DNA of 64,000 nucleotides from CAVSJR01 sp963728285 (lineage in GTDB: Bacteria > Actinomycetota > UBA4738 > HRBIN12), in contig CAVSJR010000001.1 in NCBI GenBank assembly GCA_963728285.1, forward strand, positions 186,001-250,000. Direction: 5' to 3'. The notes under the pieces were generated by a model. That model was given only the letters and a program-made list of their open reading frames with translations. It did no database searches and had not been told where the DNA came from. Numbering within the stretch: position 1 is the first letter of the stretch; each line of letters begins with the position of its first letter. Below, piece by piece: positions 8,852-17,252 of this stretch. Made by a program: the position numbers and the translations under genes.

Positions 8852-9682
8852 CTAGGTGAGCACGCGGGAGCGAAAGCCGCGGATGCCGACGTAGCCGAGC
8901 CCAAGTGTGAATCCCGCGAGCCCCAGGTACACCGCCCAGGTGGCCATATGCGGGAGCGGCGGCGTGAGCGAGATGCGCATCGCCTCGCTCATGTAGACGA
9001 GGGGGTTCAGCAGGACAAGCGTCTTCAGCCACGGGATCGGGGTCAGCTCGGCCCACGGATAGTAGGTCGCGCCCAGGAACGTGATCGGGATGACGACGAC
9101 GCCGAACAAGAGCGGGACGCGTCGCGGCTCGACGAACGTTCCCATGACGAGTCCCAGGGTCGATCCGGTGAGCGCCGCCAGCGGCAGCAACGTGAGGAGC
9201 TCAAACCAGCGGATGTGCAGGTGCACCGGGGTTGCCGGCACGATCGCTGCGAGGGGGAACACCACGGCCGCGGCGATCAGGCCCTGCAGCGCCCCCGCGA
9301 GGATCTTCTCGGCCGCCACCCCCGCGACCGGCAGCGGCGCCATGACTCGATCCTCGATCTCCCTCGTGAAGCCGAACTCCTGCACGAGGGGGAGCGCCAC
9401 GGCCTGCACCCCTTGAAAGATGCACGCGATCGCCACGACCCCCGGCACGAGCAGGGTCGAGAAGTTGCCCTCCGCCGGGCGGGCGCCGCCGACGCCAAGG
9501 CCGATCTTGGGGAACACGTACGTGAAGACGAACACGAACAGCAGCGGCTGCATGACGGTTCGAAGCAGGAACTCAACGACGTTCTTCCGCAGCACATTCA
9601 CGTCGCGCGCGAGCAACGCACGAAACGCCGTCCGCGCGGCCGATGCCGTCGACTGCCGCGGGGACACAATGGTCGCGCTCAT
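8852..9682 (-). CDS. ABC-2 type transporter permease (drug/DrrB-like)
   Basis: 276-residue integral membrane protein with about six hydrophobic segments, resembling DrrB/NodJ-type ABC-2 permeases (ARDVNVLRKNVVEFLLRTVMQ near the N-terminus; LLFGVVVIPITFLGATYYPW in the second half). The ATG at 9682 overlaps the stop of the ATPase gene by 4 bp (ATGA), so the two were built as one exporter. The partner ATPase as sequenced lacks its N-terminal half, so function is doubtful unless the truncation is an assembly fault. Confidence 0.9.
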   Translation of the reverse strand: MSATIVSPRQSTASAARTAFRALLARDVNVLRKNVVEFLLRTVMQPLLFVFVFTYVFPKIGLGVGGARPAEGNFSTLLVPGVVAIACIFQGVQAVALPLVQEFGFTREIEDRVMAPLPVAGVAAEKILAGALQGLIAAAVVFPLAAIVPATPVHLHIRWFELLTLLPLAALTGSTLGLVMGTFVEPRRVPLLFGVVVIPITFLGATYYPWAELTPIPWLKTLVLLNPLVYMSEAMRISLTPPLPHMATWAVYLGLAGFTLGLGYVGIRGFRSRVLT

Positions 9683-10275
9683 TCGCGGAGCTCCTTCCCG
9701 GTGAGGTTGATGAACACCGTCTCGAGCGTCGGCTCCGTCACCGAGACGTCGCGGACGTCGAAGCCGTCCGCCTCCGCCCGCTGCAGGATTCGAGGGAGCA
9801 GCCCGTCGGCGTCGCGAGCTGTCACGAGGACCGTGCCATCGACGACGCTGCCGTCGTTGATGCCGTCGAGCCCGCGGACGTCGGCGAGTAGGCGCTCCGG
9901 CTCTCCCGCGGTGTGGATGCGAACCACGGCCTCCGCGCCGACGGTCCGCTTGAGGTCGGCCGGCGTGTCCAGGGCGAGCAGTCGCCCATGATCCATGATG
10001 GCGACGCGATCGCAGAGGCGATCCGCCTCCTCCATGTTGTGCGTCGTGAGCAGGATGGTCTGTCCGCGACCGTGGATCTCGCCGATGATCTCCCACAGCG
10101 CCAGCCGGCTCTGAGGATCGAGGCCCGACGTGGGTTCGTCGAGGAACAGGATCGGCGGACGATGCAGGATGCTGCGTGCCACCATCAGCCGCTGTGCCAT
10201 GCCCCCGGACAGCGTGTTCACGTCGGCTCGAGGCCCCCGATGAGACGCCCGCGCCCATCGCGGTCCGCGGGACAT
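9679..10275 (-). pseudogene. ABC exporter ATPase, N-terminally truncated (DrrA-like)
   Basis: Encodes only the C-terminal part of an ABC ATPase: signature LSGGMAQRL, Walker B ILFLDEPTSGLDP, switch histidine LLTTHNMEEA, then a DrrA-type C-terminal extension. The Walker A P-loop and Q-loop are missing. The sequence before LSGGM (from ATG 10275) does not resemble an ABC domain and runs straight into the arginase-family gene, so about 120 residues are absent. A deletion next to the 10288 gene or an assembly misjoin explains this. It is coupled by a 4-bp overlap to the permease. Confidence 0.8.
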
Positions 10276-10287
10276 ACTGGGGTCGTC

Positions 10288-11175
10288 GTGCGAGATGTCA
10301 CGCTGATCGGCGTTCCGTACAACTCCGCCGGGCGGCCGGATGGGGTGGCCCGAGCGCCGGACGCCCTCCGCGCGGCCGGCCTCGCGGACGGCATCTCCGA
10401 CGCCGGCGATGTCAAATTCGGTTCGATGGGCCCCCGCCGAGACCCGTCCGGCGTCATCGACGAGGCGGCGCTCGGGGCCATGACGGCCAGCGTCGGCACC
10501 GTGGTCGCGGAGACGCTCGCGACGGGGAAGGCACCGCTCGTCGTGGGCGGCGACTGCCCCGTCCTGCTCGGCTGCCTGCTGGGAGCGACGCGGGATGTCC
10601 GCGAACTCGGCTTACTGTTCGTCGACGGCCACGAGGACGCGTGGCCCCCGCACCTCTCACAGACCGGCGAGGCCGCCGACATGGAGCTCGGGTTCGCCTT
10701 AGGGATGCACACCGGCGATCTCGGGGAGGAGGTGAGGGGCCGCCTGCCGGTCCTCGATCCGAACGATGTGGTGGTCCTGGGGCCCCGGGATCGACGTGAG
10801 ATCGAGGATGGAAACGGCACGTCGCTGCGGGGAACCGTCGAGCTCCATTCGTGGGAGGAACTCAGGCGTGGAAGCGACCGGGTGGCGGAGGCCGCGGCAC
10901 GCTCCCTCCATCGCCGGGTCGGGCGGTGGTGGCTGCACGTGGATCTGGACGTCCTGTCCACGGAGGCGCTCCCGGCGATCGACTACCCGCAGGACGGTGG
11001 CTTGAGTTGGAGTGAGTTGAAGGCAATGACCCACGCGGCGATGGCCGTACCGGGGTGTCTCGGCTTGGACGTCACCATCTACAACCCCGACTTGGATCCG
11101 GAGGGCATCCATGCCGGCCCGATCGCGGGCTACATCAAGGGGGCCGCGCCGTACCTTTCCTCCGCGCTCGCCTGA
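10288..11175 (+). CDS. Arginase/ureohydrolase family enzyme
   Basis: 295 residues from GTG 10288. Ureohydrolase metal motifs are recognisable but divergent: GGDCPVLLG (usually GGDHS), FVDGHEDAW (usually DAHxD), and LDVLSTEALPAIDYPQDGG containing the third carboxylate motif DLDVLS. C-terminal GLDVTIYNPDLDPEG is typical. The altered first two motifs suggest an atypical substrate; arginase, agmatinase or formimidoylglutamase activity should not be assumed. The gene abuts the truncated ABC ATPase in divergent orientation. Confidence 0.85.
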   Translation: MRDVTLIGVPYNSAGRPDGVARAPDALRAAGLADGISDAGDVKFGSMGPRRDPSGVIDEAALGAMTASVGTVVAETLATGKAPLVVGGDCPVLLGCLLGATRDVRELGLLFVDGHEDAWPPHLSQTGEAADMELGFALGMHTGDLGEEVRGRLPVLDPNDVVVLGPRDRREIEDGNGTSLRGTVELHSWEELRRGSDRVAEAAARSLHRRVGRWWLHVDLDVLSTEALPAIDYPQDGGLSWSELKAMTHAAMAVPGCLGLDVTIYNPDLDPEGIHAGPIAGYIKGAAPYLSSALA

Positions 11176-11193
11176 GCGTTGGAGCCGACTTCT

Positions 11194-11222
11194 TTGATCG
11201 GGAGGAGCCCATTCTCTAGGAT
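11194..11222 (+). promoter_or_regulatory. Promoter of the DUF2269 gene (leaderless)
   Basis: TTGATC at 11194-11199, 17-bp spacer, TAGGAT at 11217-11222, then six bases to the ATG at 11229. Transcription would begin at or within a base of the start codon, giving a leaderless mRNA. There is no ribosome site within that distance. Confidence 0.7.
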
Positions 11223-11228
11223 GTCGCG

Positions 11229-11690
11229 ATGACGTTTTGGAAGTTCCTTCACATCGTCGCGATGTTCGGCGCGGTCTCCATCTTCGTCGGTCAGGGGGTC
11301 CTGACGGGCGCGATCGCGAGCACGGGAGACATCAGGGCGATCAGGCGCACGCTCGAGGTGGAGTCCCGCTTCGCTCCGGTCGGAGGCGCCTTGTTCATCC
11401 TCGGCATCCTGTTCGGCTTCATCACCGCCCTGACCGCCGATCTCGATCTGACGCAAACCTGGCTCCTGATCGCCTACGGCTTGGCCGCACTCATCCTGAT
11501 CACCGGCATCGCGTACCACGGACCGAGGGACCGCAAGCTCCGGGAGCTCGTCGAAGCGAGCCCTGAGGACGGACCCTCCGACGCGCTTCGCGCGTTCATC
11601 GCCGAACCCAGCGACCGGGTGGTGCGCGCCATCGACCTTCTCCTCTGGCTGGGGATCATTTACGTCATGGTGGCGAAACCGTTCCTCTAG
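11229..11690 (+). CDS. DUF2269-like four-helix membrane protein
   Basis: 153 residues, four predicted transmembrane helices (about 4-24, 50-72, 80-100, 133-150). The N-terminal FWKFLHIVAMFGAV matches the start of DUF2269 family integral membrane proteins. It contains a charged cytoplasmic loop between helices 3 and 4. A relative with the same layout lies at 15236-15706. Function unknown. The start is fixed by a leaderless promoter. Confidence 0.7.
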   Translation: MTFWKFLHIVAMFGAVSIFVGQGVLTGAIASTGDIRAIRRTLEVESRFAPVGGALFILGILFGFITALTADLDLTQTWLLIAYGLAALILITGIAYHGPRDRKLRELVEASPEDGPSDALRAFIAEPSDRVVRAIDLLLWLGIIYVMVAKPFL

Positions 11691-11805
11691 GCTTCCGCAC
11701 CTCGCGATCGCCGGCGCCTCAGGCCGGACTCCCACTGCGATTGCCATCATCTCGACCGGGAACCAGACGAGATGTGGGCTCATCAGAGCGGCGTACGATG
11801 GACCC

Positions 11806-12185
11806 ATGGCGCTCTTCGTGAACACGCTCTCGGTCGACTCGCACGATCCCCTGGCCCTCGCTCGGTTCTGGTCCGCGGCGCTCGACTGGCCCATCGTCCA
11901 ACAGGATGACGACGAGGTGATGGTGGTGCCGAGCCGCGAGCGTCCACCTGCGCCGGGCGTCTATCCCCTGCTCGTTCTTCCGCGACCGCGGACGCGAAGA
12001 CGGTGAAGAACCGGTGGCACTTCGACCTCTCGCCCGAGGATCAGGACGCGGAGGTACGCAGGCTCGAGGATCTGGGCGCCCGGAGGGTCGACATCGGACA
12101 GGGCGACCAGAGCTGGGTCGTCATGGCCGATATCGAAGGAAACGAGTTCTGCGTCCTACGCTCGCTCCCGACGGAGGATGGCTAG
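11806..12185 (+). CDS. VOC family protein, frameshifted
   Basis: About 126 residues once rejoined. The N-terminal half reads FVNTLSVDSHDPLALARFW, the C-terminal half VKNRWHFDLSPED and ADIEGNEFCVL, the usual VOC/glyoxalase layout. The frame breaks near 11990; one base appears missing. The start ATG 11806 lies six bases after TACGAT (11794-11799), pointing to a leaderless message. Substrate unknown. It closely resembles in layout the VOC genes at 24382-24769 and 5376-5738. Confidence 0.8.
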
Positions 12186-12241
12186 GCCGGCACGCAAGAA
12201 ATCGGGTCCGCAATCCGGTCCGGGCTCGTATCGTTCTCCGC

Positions 12242-12944
12242 ATGCTGAGAGCGCGCGTCCTCGCCGTGCTGATGCTCGTGCTGGCGAGCGAGTTGCTGAT
12301 CGCATGCGGTGAGGATCTGCCGGACCCTCCCGCGGGCGCGCGGCGAATCAGGATCGAGACCGCGGATGGCGAGATGCTGACCGCGATCGAGGTCGGGCGG
12401 GGTCGACGGGTCGCCGTCCTCTCGCACGGCGTCACGGGAACGAAGGAGGACTTCTACGAGCTCGCGTCGGCTCTCGCCGCCGATGGTTGGCGAGTATTCG
12501 TCTACGACGCCCGCGGCGCGGGCACCTCGACCGGGGCGCCGGAAGTCAGACCGCGAGGAGGATCTGCGAGCGGTCGTCGACCACGCCCGTGCAACGGGAG
12601 GGAGGGCGGTGCTCCTCGCCGGCGGGTCCGTCGGTGCCTCCCTGTCGATCTCTATGGCGCAGGAGCTCGAGGCGGGCGCCGTGGTGAGCCTGTCCGCGCC
12701 GGCGGGGGCCTTCGATGCGCTCGAGGCCGCCCGCGAGTTGCGCGGCAGCATCCCGGTCTTCGTCGCAGCCGCGAGGGAGAACGAGCCCTTCGCGACGGAT
12801 GCCCGCGCGATAGCAGACGCCCTGGCCGTCTCCCCCACGATCGTCGACGGGGACGGGCACGGGACCGGCATGCTGCGCGATCACCCCGAGCTCATCGACG
12901 AGATCGTCGCCTTCGCCGACGGATCGGTGGCCGGCCGGCCGTGA
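12242..12944 (+). CDS. Alpha/beta-hydrolase lipoprotein, frameshifted
   Basis: Exported lipoprotein: the signal peptide ends in lipobox LLIAC at about residues 18-22. The fold has HGVTGTKEDFYEL (oxyanion region), the strand RVFVYDARGAGTSTG, nucleophile elbow GGSVGAS, and DGDGHGTGM as likely catalytic-His region. The frame breaks near 12545, between GTSTGAP and KSDREEDLRAVVDHA, with one extra base. Rejoined length is about 233 residues. TATCGT at 12229-12234 is seven bases before the ATG, suggesting leaderless expression. Probably an esterase or acyl hydrolase outside the cytoplasmic membrane. Confidence 0.78.
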
Positions 12945-13051
12945 GCGCGGCCGGGGATTCGGGCACGCCTTGGCTTGCGCAAATCGGAGAGGCGTCACTA
13001 GGATCGAAGGCGTCCGGGAAACGTTCGCCGAGGACCAATGGGGGGATTTCG

Positions 13052-13516
13052 ATGCCGAACGTGAAGGCCATTCCCGATGAGTACCCACAGGTCACGCCGT
13101 ACCTGATCGTCGACGGCGCCGACGCGGCGATCCAGTTCTACACCGAGGTCTTCGGGGCGAAGGAGCGGGGCAGGATGCCCGCGCCCGGAGACAAGATCGG
13201 CCACGCGGAGCTCCAGCTCGGCGATTCCGTGATCATGCTGGCGGATGAGGCTCCCGAGATGGGCCAACGCAGCCCCAAGTCGGTCGGGGGGACACCCGTG
13301 ACGATCAACGTCTACGTCGAGGACGTCGACGACGCCTTCGATCGCGCGATACGAGCGGGCGCACAGGCTCTGCGCCCCGTCGAGAACCAGTTCTACGGCG
13401 ACAGGGCCGGCCAGTTCGAGGATCCGTTCGGCCATCGATGGAGCGTGGCGACCCACGTCGAGGACGTCCCGCCGGACGAGATGGAACGCCGCGCGGCCGA
13501 GATGATGAGCGGCTGA
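13052..13516 (+). CDS. PhnB-like VOC family protein
   Basis: 154 residues with the PhnB/YdeN-type VOC signature: VTPYLIVDGADAAIQFYTEVFG at the N-terminus (residues 14-35), VTINVYVEDVDDAFDRA in the middle and the terminal FEDPFGHRWSVATH. A GGGGGATTTC ribosome site precedes ATG 13052. Proteins of this kind are widespread and uncharacterised, although many are called glyoxalases. It stands alone between the hydrolase and the Ala/Lys-rich gene. Confidence 0.88.
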   Translation: MPNVKAIPDEYPQVTPYLIVDGADAAIQFYTEVFGAKERGRMPAPGDKIGHAELQLGDSVIMLADEAPEMGQRSPKSVGGTPVTINVYVEDVDDAFDRAIRAGAQALRPVENQFYGDRAGQFEDPFGHRWSVATHVEDVPPDEMERRAAEMMSG

Positions 13517-13685
13517 TCTCTCCGTCGCGCTCGTCATCGCGGCGCGAGGAGTGCGTCCGAGCAGGCATTCCTCGTCGCCGACCTTCTCAGAGGAGAGGGC
13601 CTGCCAGGGGGTGCGGCCCGTAGCCCGGTGGGCCGGCGCGCACCGGCGCCCTACACTGGATGCACGCATCCCACCGGGAGGTCAC

Positions 13686-14081
13686 GTGACGGAGAAGTCG
13701 AAGCGCATCACCGACAAGTCGAAGGAGATCGCGGACGCGGCGTCGAACGCCCTGGCGGGCCTGATCGACAAGAGCCCCGAGCTCGCCAACAAGGCCGCCG
13801 CCGTGGCGCCCAAGGCGGCGCAGAAGGTCGCCGAGCGGGCGCCCGAGATCGCCAGGGTCGCGACCACGAAGACGAGCTCCCAAACCATCCGGAAGGCGGT
13901 CATGAAGGCGGCCGACGAGACGGCGAAGCGCGCGCCCCAGATCGCCGACGCGGTTGCGCAGAACGCGCCGAAGCTCGCCAAGGCGGCCACCGATCAGGCG
14001 TCGAAGCTCAAACGGCCATCGTCCGACCACGGCGAGGGCCCGAAGGACACGAAGGGACCCGGGGACGCGAAGAAGGGCTAG
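13686..14081 (+). CDS. Ala/Lys-rich helical repeat protein
   Basis: 131 residues, hydrophilic and almost entirely helical, built of imperfect repeats rich in Ala and Lys (KSKRITDKSKEIADAASNAL; AAAVAPKAAQKVAERAPEIA; KRAPQIADAVAQNAPKLAKA), with a charged low-complexity tail. GTG 13686 follows GGGAGGT at good spacing, and TACACT near 13651 may be its -10. The pattern recalls late-embryogenesis-abundant or apolipoprotein-like stress proteins and some histone-like tails. No confident family. Confidence 0.65.
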   Translation: MTEKSKRITDKSKEIADAASNALAGLIDKSPELANKAAAVAPKAAQKVAERAPEIARVATTKTSSQTIRKAVMKAADETAKRAPQIADAVAQNAPKLAKAATDQASKLKRPSSDHGEGPKDTKGPGDAKKG

Positions 14082-14173
14082 GTCGCGCCCACGACGCCCG
14101 AAGCGGAGCCACGATTGGACGGCCGGACCTCCGTGAGCAAAGCTCGGAGTCCGGGCCCAGGCGAGGACGGCGA

Positions 14174-14452
14174 ATGAGGGAGAACAGCGGCATCGCGGTG
14201 GCCATCGCGGCTTCCATCGTTGGCTTCTTCATGATGCTGGCATTCGTCATCGTCGTGCTGATGTTCGCGTTTCTCTTCGTGTACGCGATCATCAAGGCCT
14301 TCGGGCCCGACACGGCGCACGCGTCGCCCACGACCGTCCTGTTGGGACTCGTCGTCATCGTCGGCACCCTCACGGTGGCGCTCACGACCGGGCTCGGCCT
14401 GCTGGGCCGCTCCATGACCCCACGCAGGCGACGCCGCGGGGAGACGCGCTGA
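14174..14452 (+). CDS. Small two-helix membrane protein
   Basis: 92 residues from ATG 14174 with a GCGAGGA ribosome site. Two hydrophobic helices (about 8-38 and 52-78) and a very basic C-terminus (PRRRRRGETR). No family recognised. It follows the Ala/Lys-rich gene by about 90 bases on the same strand. Confidence 0.55.
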   Translation: MRENSGIAVAIAASIVGFFMMLAFVIVVLMFAFLFVYAIIKAFGPDTAHASPTTVLLGLVVIVGTLTVALTTGLGLLGRSMTPRRRRRGETR

Positions 14453-14485
14453 GACCTCGCCCGACCACAGCGGAGTAGCGTTCGC

Positions 14486-14884
14486 TCAGTACTGGCCGTA
14501 CGCCCTGAGCACCTCGAACTCGTAGACGAGGCGCTCATCACGGACCATCGCCGCTCGATACTCCTCCAGATCGTCCGGCTCCCCGGCGAGCACCCTGTAG
14601 AGCGCGAGGTTCCGATCCACGGCATCGTCGCCATCGTGGATCGTCACGAGCGTCTCGAGGCCGAGCCAGGAATAGGGGTCCGCGTCGTTCATCACGAACA
14701 GGGTCGACCGTGGATCGCGGCGAAGGTGGCGTGTGCGAAGGCGAGCGCGGGTGCCCGAGCTCCAGAGCCTCCCGTCGACGAGCCCGACCGCGACCCGGGC
14801 GACGTGCGGGGTGCCATCCTCTCTCAGGGTCACCATGACGGCGGCGTGATGCCGCTCGAGAAAGGCCCGAACTCGATCGTCCAT
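14486..14884 (-). CDS. Pyridoxamine 5'-phosphate oxidase-like flavin/F420-binding protein
   Basis: 132 residues with a split-barrel PPOX fold: VRAFLERHHAAVMVTLREDG, then VGLVDGRLWSSGTRARLRTRHLRRDP and STLFVMNDADPYSWLGLETLV. The motif pattern is that of actinobacterial FMN- or F420-binding PPOX proteins; cofactor cannot be decided. I prefer ATG 14884 because the AGG ribosome site is too close to ATG 14890. Function unknown, perhaps a reductase of small substrates. Confidence 0.8.
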   Translation of the reverse strand: MDDRVRAFLERHHAAVMVTLREDGTPHVARVAVGLVDGRLWSSGTRARLRTRHLRRDPRSTLFVMNDADPYSWLGLETLVTIHDGDDAVDRNLALYRVLAGEPDDLEEYRAAMVRDERLVYEFEVLRAYGQY

Positions 14885-15235
14885 CCCCATCCTCAACAGA
14901 GTGCTGGCAGGCACCCTATCGGGATGGGAGGCGATGGCCGGGAGGCGTGCGTGCACCGACGGGCGGCTCCGGGGGTCCCGAACCCGGAGTCGCCCGCCGA
15001 GTGACTTCGCTTCGCCCTTCCGACACCCGTCCGAGCCCCAGCTCGTGCGTCTCGCCGTCCCGCCTTCCCCGGCGGTCCGGCCCCGATCGGGTGTCACCGG
15101 GCCGTTCCCCTGCGATATCGGCACGCGGGACCCGAAACCTTTAGCCCCGGATACCCGAAAGTTGGTAGCGATCTGTCCCCCCGGAGGGCTGCTAGAGTTC
15201 GGCGGCGCCGGCCCGCGAGCCAGGAGGCACGTCCC
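14885..15235. other. Intergenic region upstream of the second DUF2269-like gene
   Basis: About 350 bases without a credible gene. CCCGAAA appears twice, near 15131 and 15154, and a possible -10 TAGAGT lies at 15193-15198, leaving a leader of about 30 bases that carries the AGGAGG ribosome site of the downstream gene. I see no clear hairpin or -35 box. Confidence 0.4.
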
Positions 15236-15706
15236 GTGGACTATCGATGGTGGGTGCTGCTCCACATCCTCGGCGTGGCGACCTTCCTCGCCGCCCACGG
15301 CGTCTCGATGTGGGTGGCGTTCAAGGTGCGGGGCGAGCGGGACAGGACCCGGATCGAGACGCTGCTCCAGCTCTCGGGGTCATCGGTCGCCCTGATGTAC
15401 GCCGGGCTCCTCGTGCTCCTGATCGGCGGGGTGATCGCGGGGTTCGCCGGGCACTGGTGGAGCTTCGCCTGGATCTGGCTCGCCGTGGGGCTGCTCGTGA
15501 TGATCTCGGTCGTGATGATGGCGGTGTCCTCCCCCTACTACAAGCGCATCAAGGAGGCCGTCAAGCTGCGGCCGTCCGGCGTTCCCCGCGTGAGCGACGA
15601 GGAGCTCGACGAGCTGCTCCGGGCTCGCGCGCCGCTCGTCGCAGCCTGGCTCGGGGTGGCGACGCTCGCGGCCATCATCTGGCTCATGGTGTGGAAGCCC
15701 TTTTGA
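15236..15706 (+). CDS. DUF2269-like four-helix membrane protein, second copy
   Basis: 156 residues from GTG 15236, preceded by AGGAGG. Four hydrophobic helices and an N-terminus (RWWVLLHILGVATFLAAHG) comparable to the DUF2269-like protein at 11229-11690, with the same charged loop before the last helix (SDEELDELLRARAPLVAAW) and a terminal hydrophobic WKPF. Probably paralogues of a small conserved membrane family. Function unknown. Confidence 0.65.
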   Translation: MDYRWWVLLHILGVATFLAAHGVSMWVAFKVRGERDRTRIETLLQLSGSSVALMYAGLLVLLIGGVIAGFAGHWWSFAWIWLAVGLLVMISVVMMAVSSPYYKRIKEAVKLRPSGVPRVSDEELDELLRARAPLVAAWLGVATLAAIIWLMVWKPF

Positions 15707-15833
15707 CACGGTCTAAAGGGCTGTCACTTCCGGAACAACGACCGAGTTCCGGGACGTGTGGCACAGGAAGGACGACCGTCGCCGCACTCACGCCGAGGCG
15801 ACGCGCGAGCTCGACCCGGTGTAGGGTCTCGGC

Positions 15834-16058
15834 ATGGGCTCGGGTGACTCGAAGCGCCGAAAGAAGCGCCGGCCCCTCCCGAAGGTGGGCACGCCTCGGG
15901 ATGTCGAGTGGTCGCAGCACGCGAAGCAACGCGAGGTGCTCGAGGACGTCGGCATTCGGACCTCGAAGAGCGGCGCCTCCCGCGGGTTGGCGTGGGTCCT
16001 CGTCGCCGTCGGGCTGGTGGCCATCGCGGGATTCGTCCTGTACCTAACGCTCCGATAG
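15834..16058 (+). CDS. Small basic single-span membrane protein
   Basis: 74 residues: a Lys/Arg-rich N-terminus (SKRRKKRRPLPKVG), a polar segment, and one C-terminal transmembrane helix (about residues 51-71). TAGGGT at 15822-15827 lies six bases before ATG 15834, fitting a leaderless start. Not recognised; similar short tail-anchored proteins are common hypotheticals in actinobacteria. Confidence 0.6.
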   Translation: MGSGDSKRRKKRRPLPKVGTPRDVEWSQHAKQREVLEDVGIRTSKSGASRGLAWVLVAVGLVAIAGFVLYLTLR

Positions 16059-16147
16059 CCACTGTTCCGCGTACGACGCTCCGCGTCGGGAGGCGGGCAC
16101 CCGGTACCGGGGGGTACTTGACCGTTGACCGGACGATGCAGATCACC

Positions 16148-17167
16148 TCACTCCTCGATCGCGATGGGGGGCAGCCGCTTCGTCGCGGGGCCGTTGATCA
16201 CCTGGCCGTCCGGGGAGTAGCGGGAGCCGTGGCAGGGGCAATCCCAGGTCGCCTCCGCCGGGTTCCATGCAACGGTGCATCCCATATGCGTGCATTTGGC
16301 GGAGACGGCGTGCGCCTCGCCCCGCTCGTCGCGATAGACGGCGAGCTTCTCGCCTCCGACGTCCACGACGCCTCCCTCGCCCTTGCGGATCTCGCCAAGC
16401 GACTGCATCACCGTGCGAATGACGAGGACATCCCGGGGCGCCTCCTCGACGACGCGCTGAGGAACCGACCCCAGGAGCAGGCGCTTGGCGCCGGACATCC
16501 CGCGGTTCCCGATGACGATCAGCCGAGCTCCACCGGCTTCGGCGGCCTCGATGATCTTCTCCGCGGGCTCCCCCCGCTCGATGCGTAGCGTCGTCTTCAC
16601 CTCGCTGCCCACGGTGGCCACCGTGTCGTTGAGGATCAACTCGCCGGTCTTCGGATGGCCGACGAACACGAGCGTCACGGCGGCGTCGAGGACGCCGGCG
16701 AGCTCGAACCCTCGGCGGGCCGCCCGATCGGCCGTGGGCGAGCCGTCCGTCGCGATCACGATGTGATCCCAGATCCTCGCGGTGCCCGACGTTTCATGCT
16801 CCGCCACGATGAGCACATCGCACGGGGCTCGATGGGATGCCCGATACGGAACGCTCCCGATGGCGTGTCGCTCCGACCGGTCCAGCCCGCTCGACCCGAA
16901 GACGAGGAGCTCCGTGCCCTTGCGCTCCGCGAAGTCGAGCATCGCCGTCGTGGCGGGACCCTCGACGAGCTCGCCGGCGGCCTTGACGCCCGCCGCCTTC
17001 GCGGCCTCGACCCCGGCCTCGACGAGGTCCTCGTCCGGACGGTCCTCGTAGGCGTGAGCGACCGTCAACCTCGCGTCGCAGGCCTGCGCGAGGGCGCTCG
17101 CCACAGCGAGCGCGTGCTCCCCGCAGGAGGAGCCGTCGACGCCGACCACGATCTTGCGATACGCCAC
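16148..17167 (-). CDS. Tandem universal stress domains fused to a Rieske [2Fe-2S] domain
   Basis: 339 residues from GTG 17167. Residues 4-122 and 134-251 are two Usp domains; both keep the ATP-binding pattern G-x2-G-x9-G-S (G91/G94/G104 and G220/G223/G233). From about 258 a Rieske domain follows with both ligand boxes: C292-x-H294 with C297, and C310-x-C312-H313. The second cysteines would form the disulfide of bc1/b6f-type Rieske proteins. The frame is open throughout, with no stop or break at the junction. There is no signal peptide or membrane helix, so it is probably cytoplasmic. It suggests a stress sensor that couples nucleotide binding to a redox centre; that role is inference. Divergent from serC. 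Confidence 0.88.
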   Translation of the reverse strand: MAYRKIVVGVDGSSCGEHALAVASALAQACDARLTVAHAYEDRPDEDLVEAGVEAAKAAGVKAAGELVEGPATTAMLDFAERKGTELLVFGSSGLDRSERHAIGSVPYRASHRAPCDVLIVAEHETSGTARIWDHIVIATDGSPTADRAARRGFELAGVLDAAVTLVFVGHPKTGELILNDTVATVGSEVKTTLRIERGEPAEKIIEAAEAGGARLIVIGNRGMSGAKRLLLGSVPQRVVEEAPRDVLVIRTVMQSLGEIRKGEGGVVDVGGEKLAVYRDERGEAHAVSAKCTHMGCTVAWNPAEATWDCPCHGSRYSPDGQVINGPATKRLPPIAIEE

Positions 17168-17174
17168 GGGCCGG

Positions 17175-17203
17175 ACGCTACGACGACCCGCTGGAGTCGA
17201 CAA
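17175..17203 (-). promoter_or_regulatory. Promoter of the Usp-Usp-Rieske gene (leaderless)
   Basis: On the minus strand TTGTCG (17198-17203), a 17-bp spacer, and TAGCGT (17175-17180), followed by seven bases to GTG 17167. It shares the space with the serC start on the other strand. Confidence 0.65.
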
Positions 17204-17252
17204 CCGAGGCCCGGCGGTGGGCGAAGCGGCGGGAACGCGGGAAGATCGGTGC

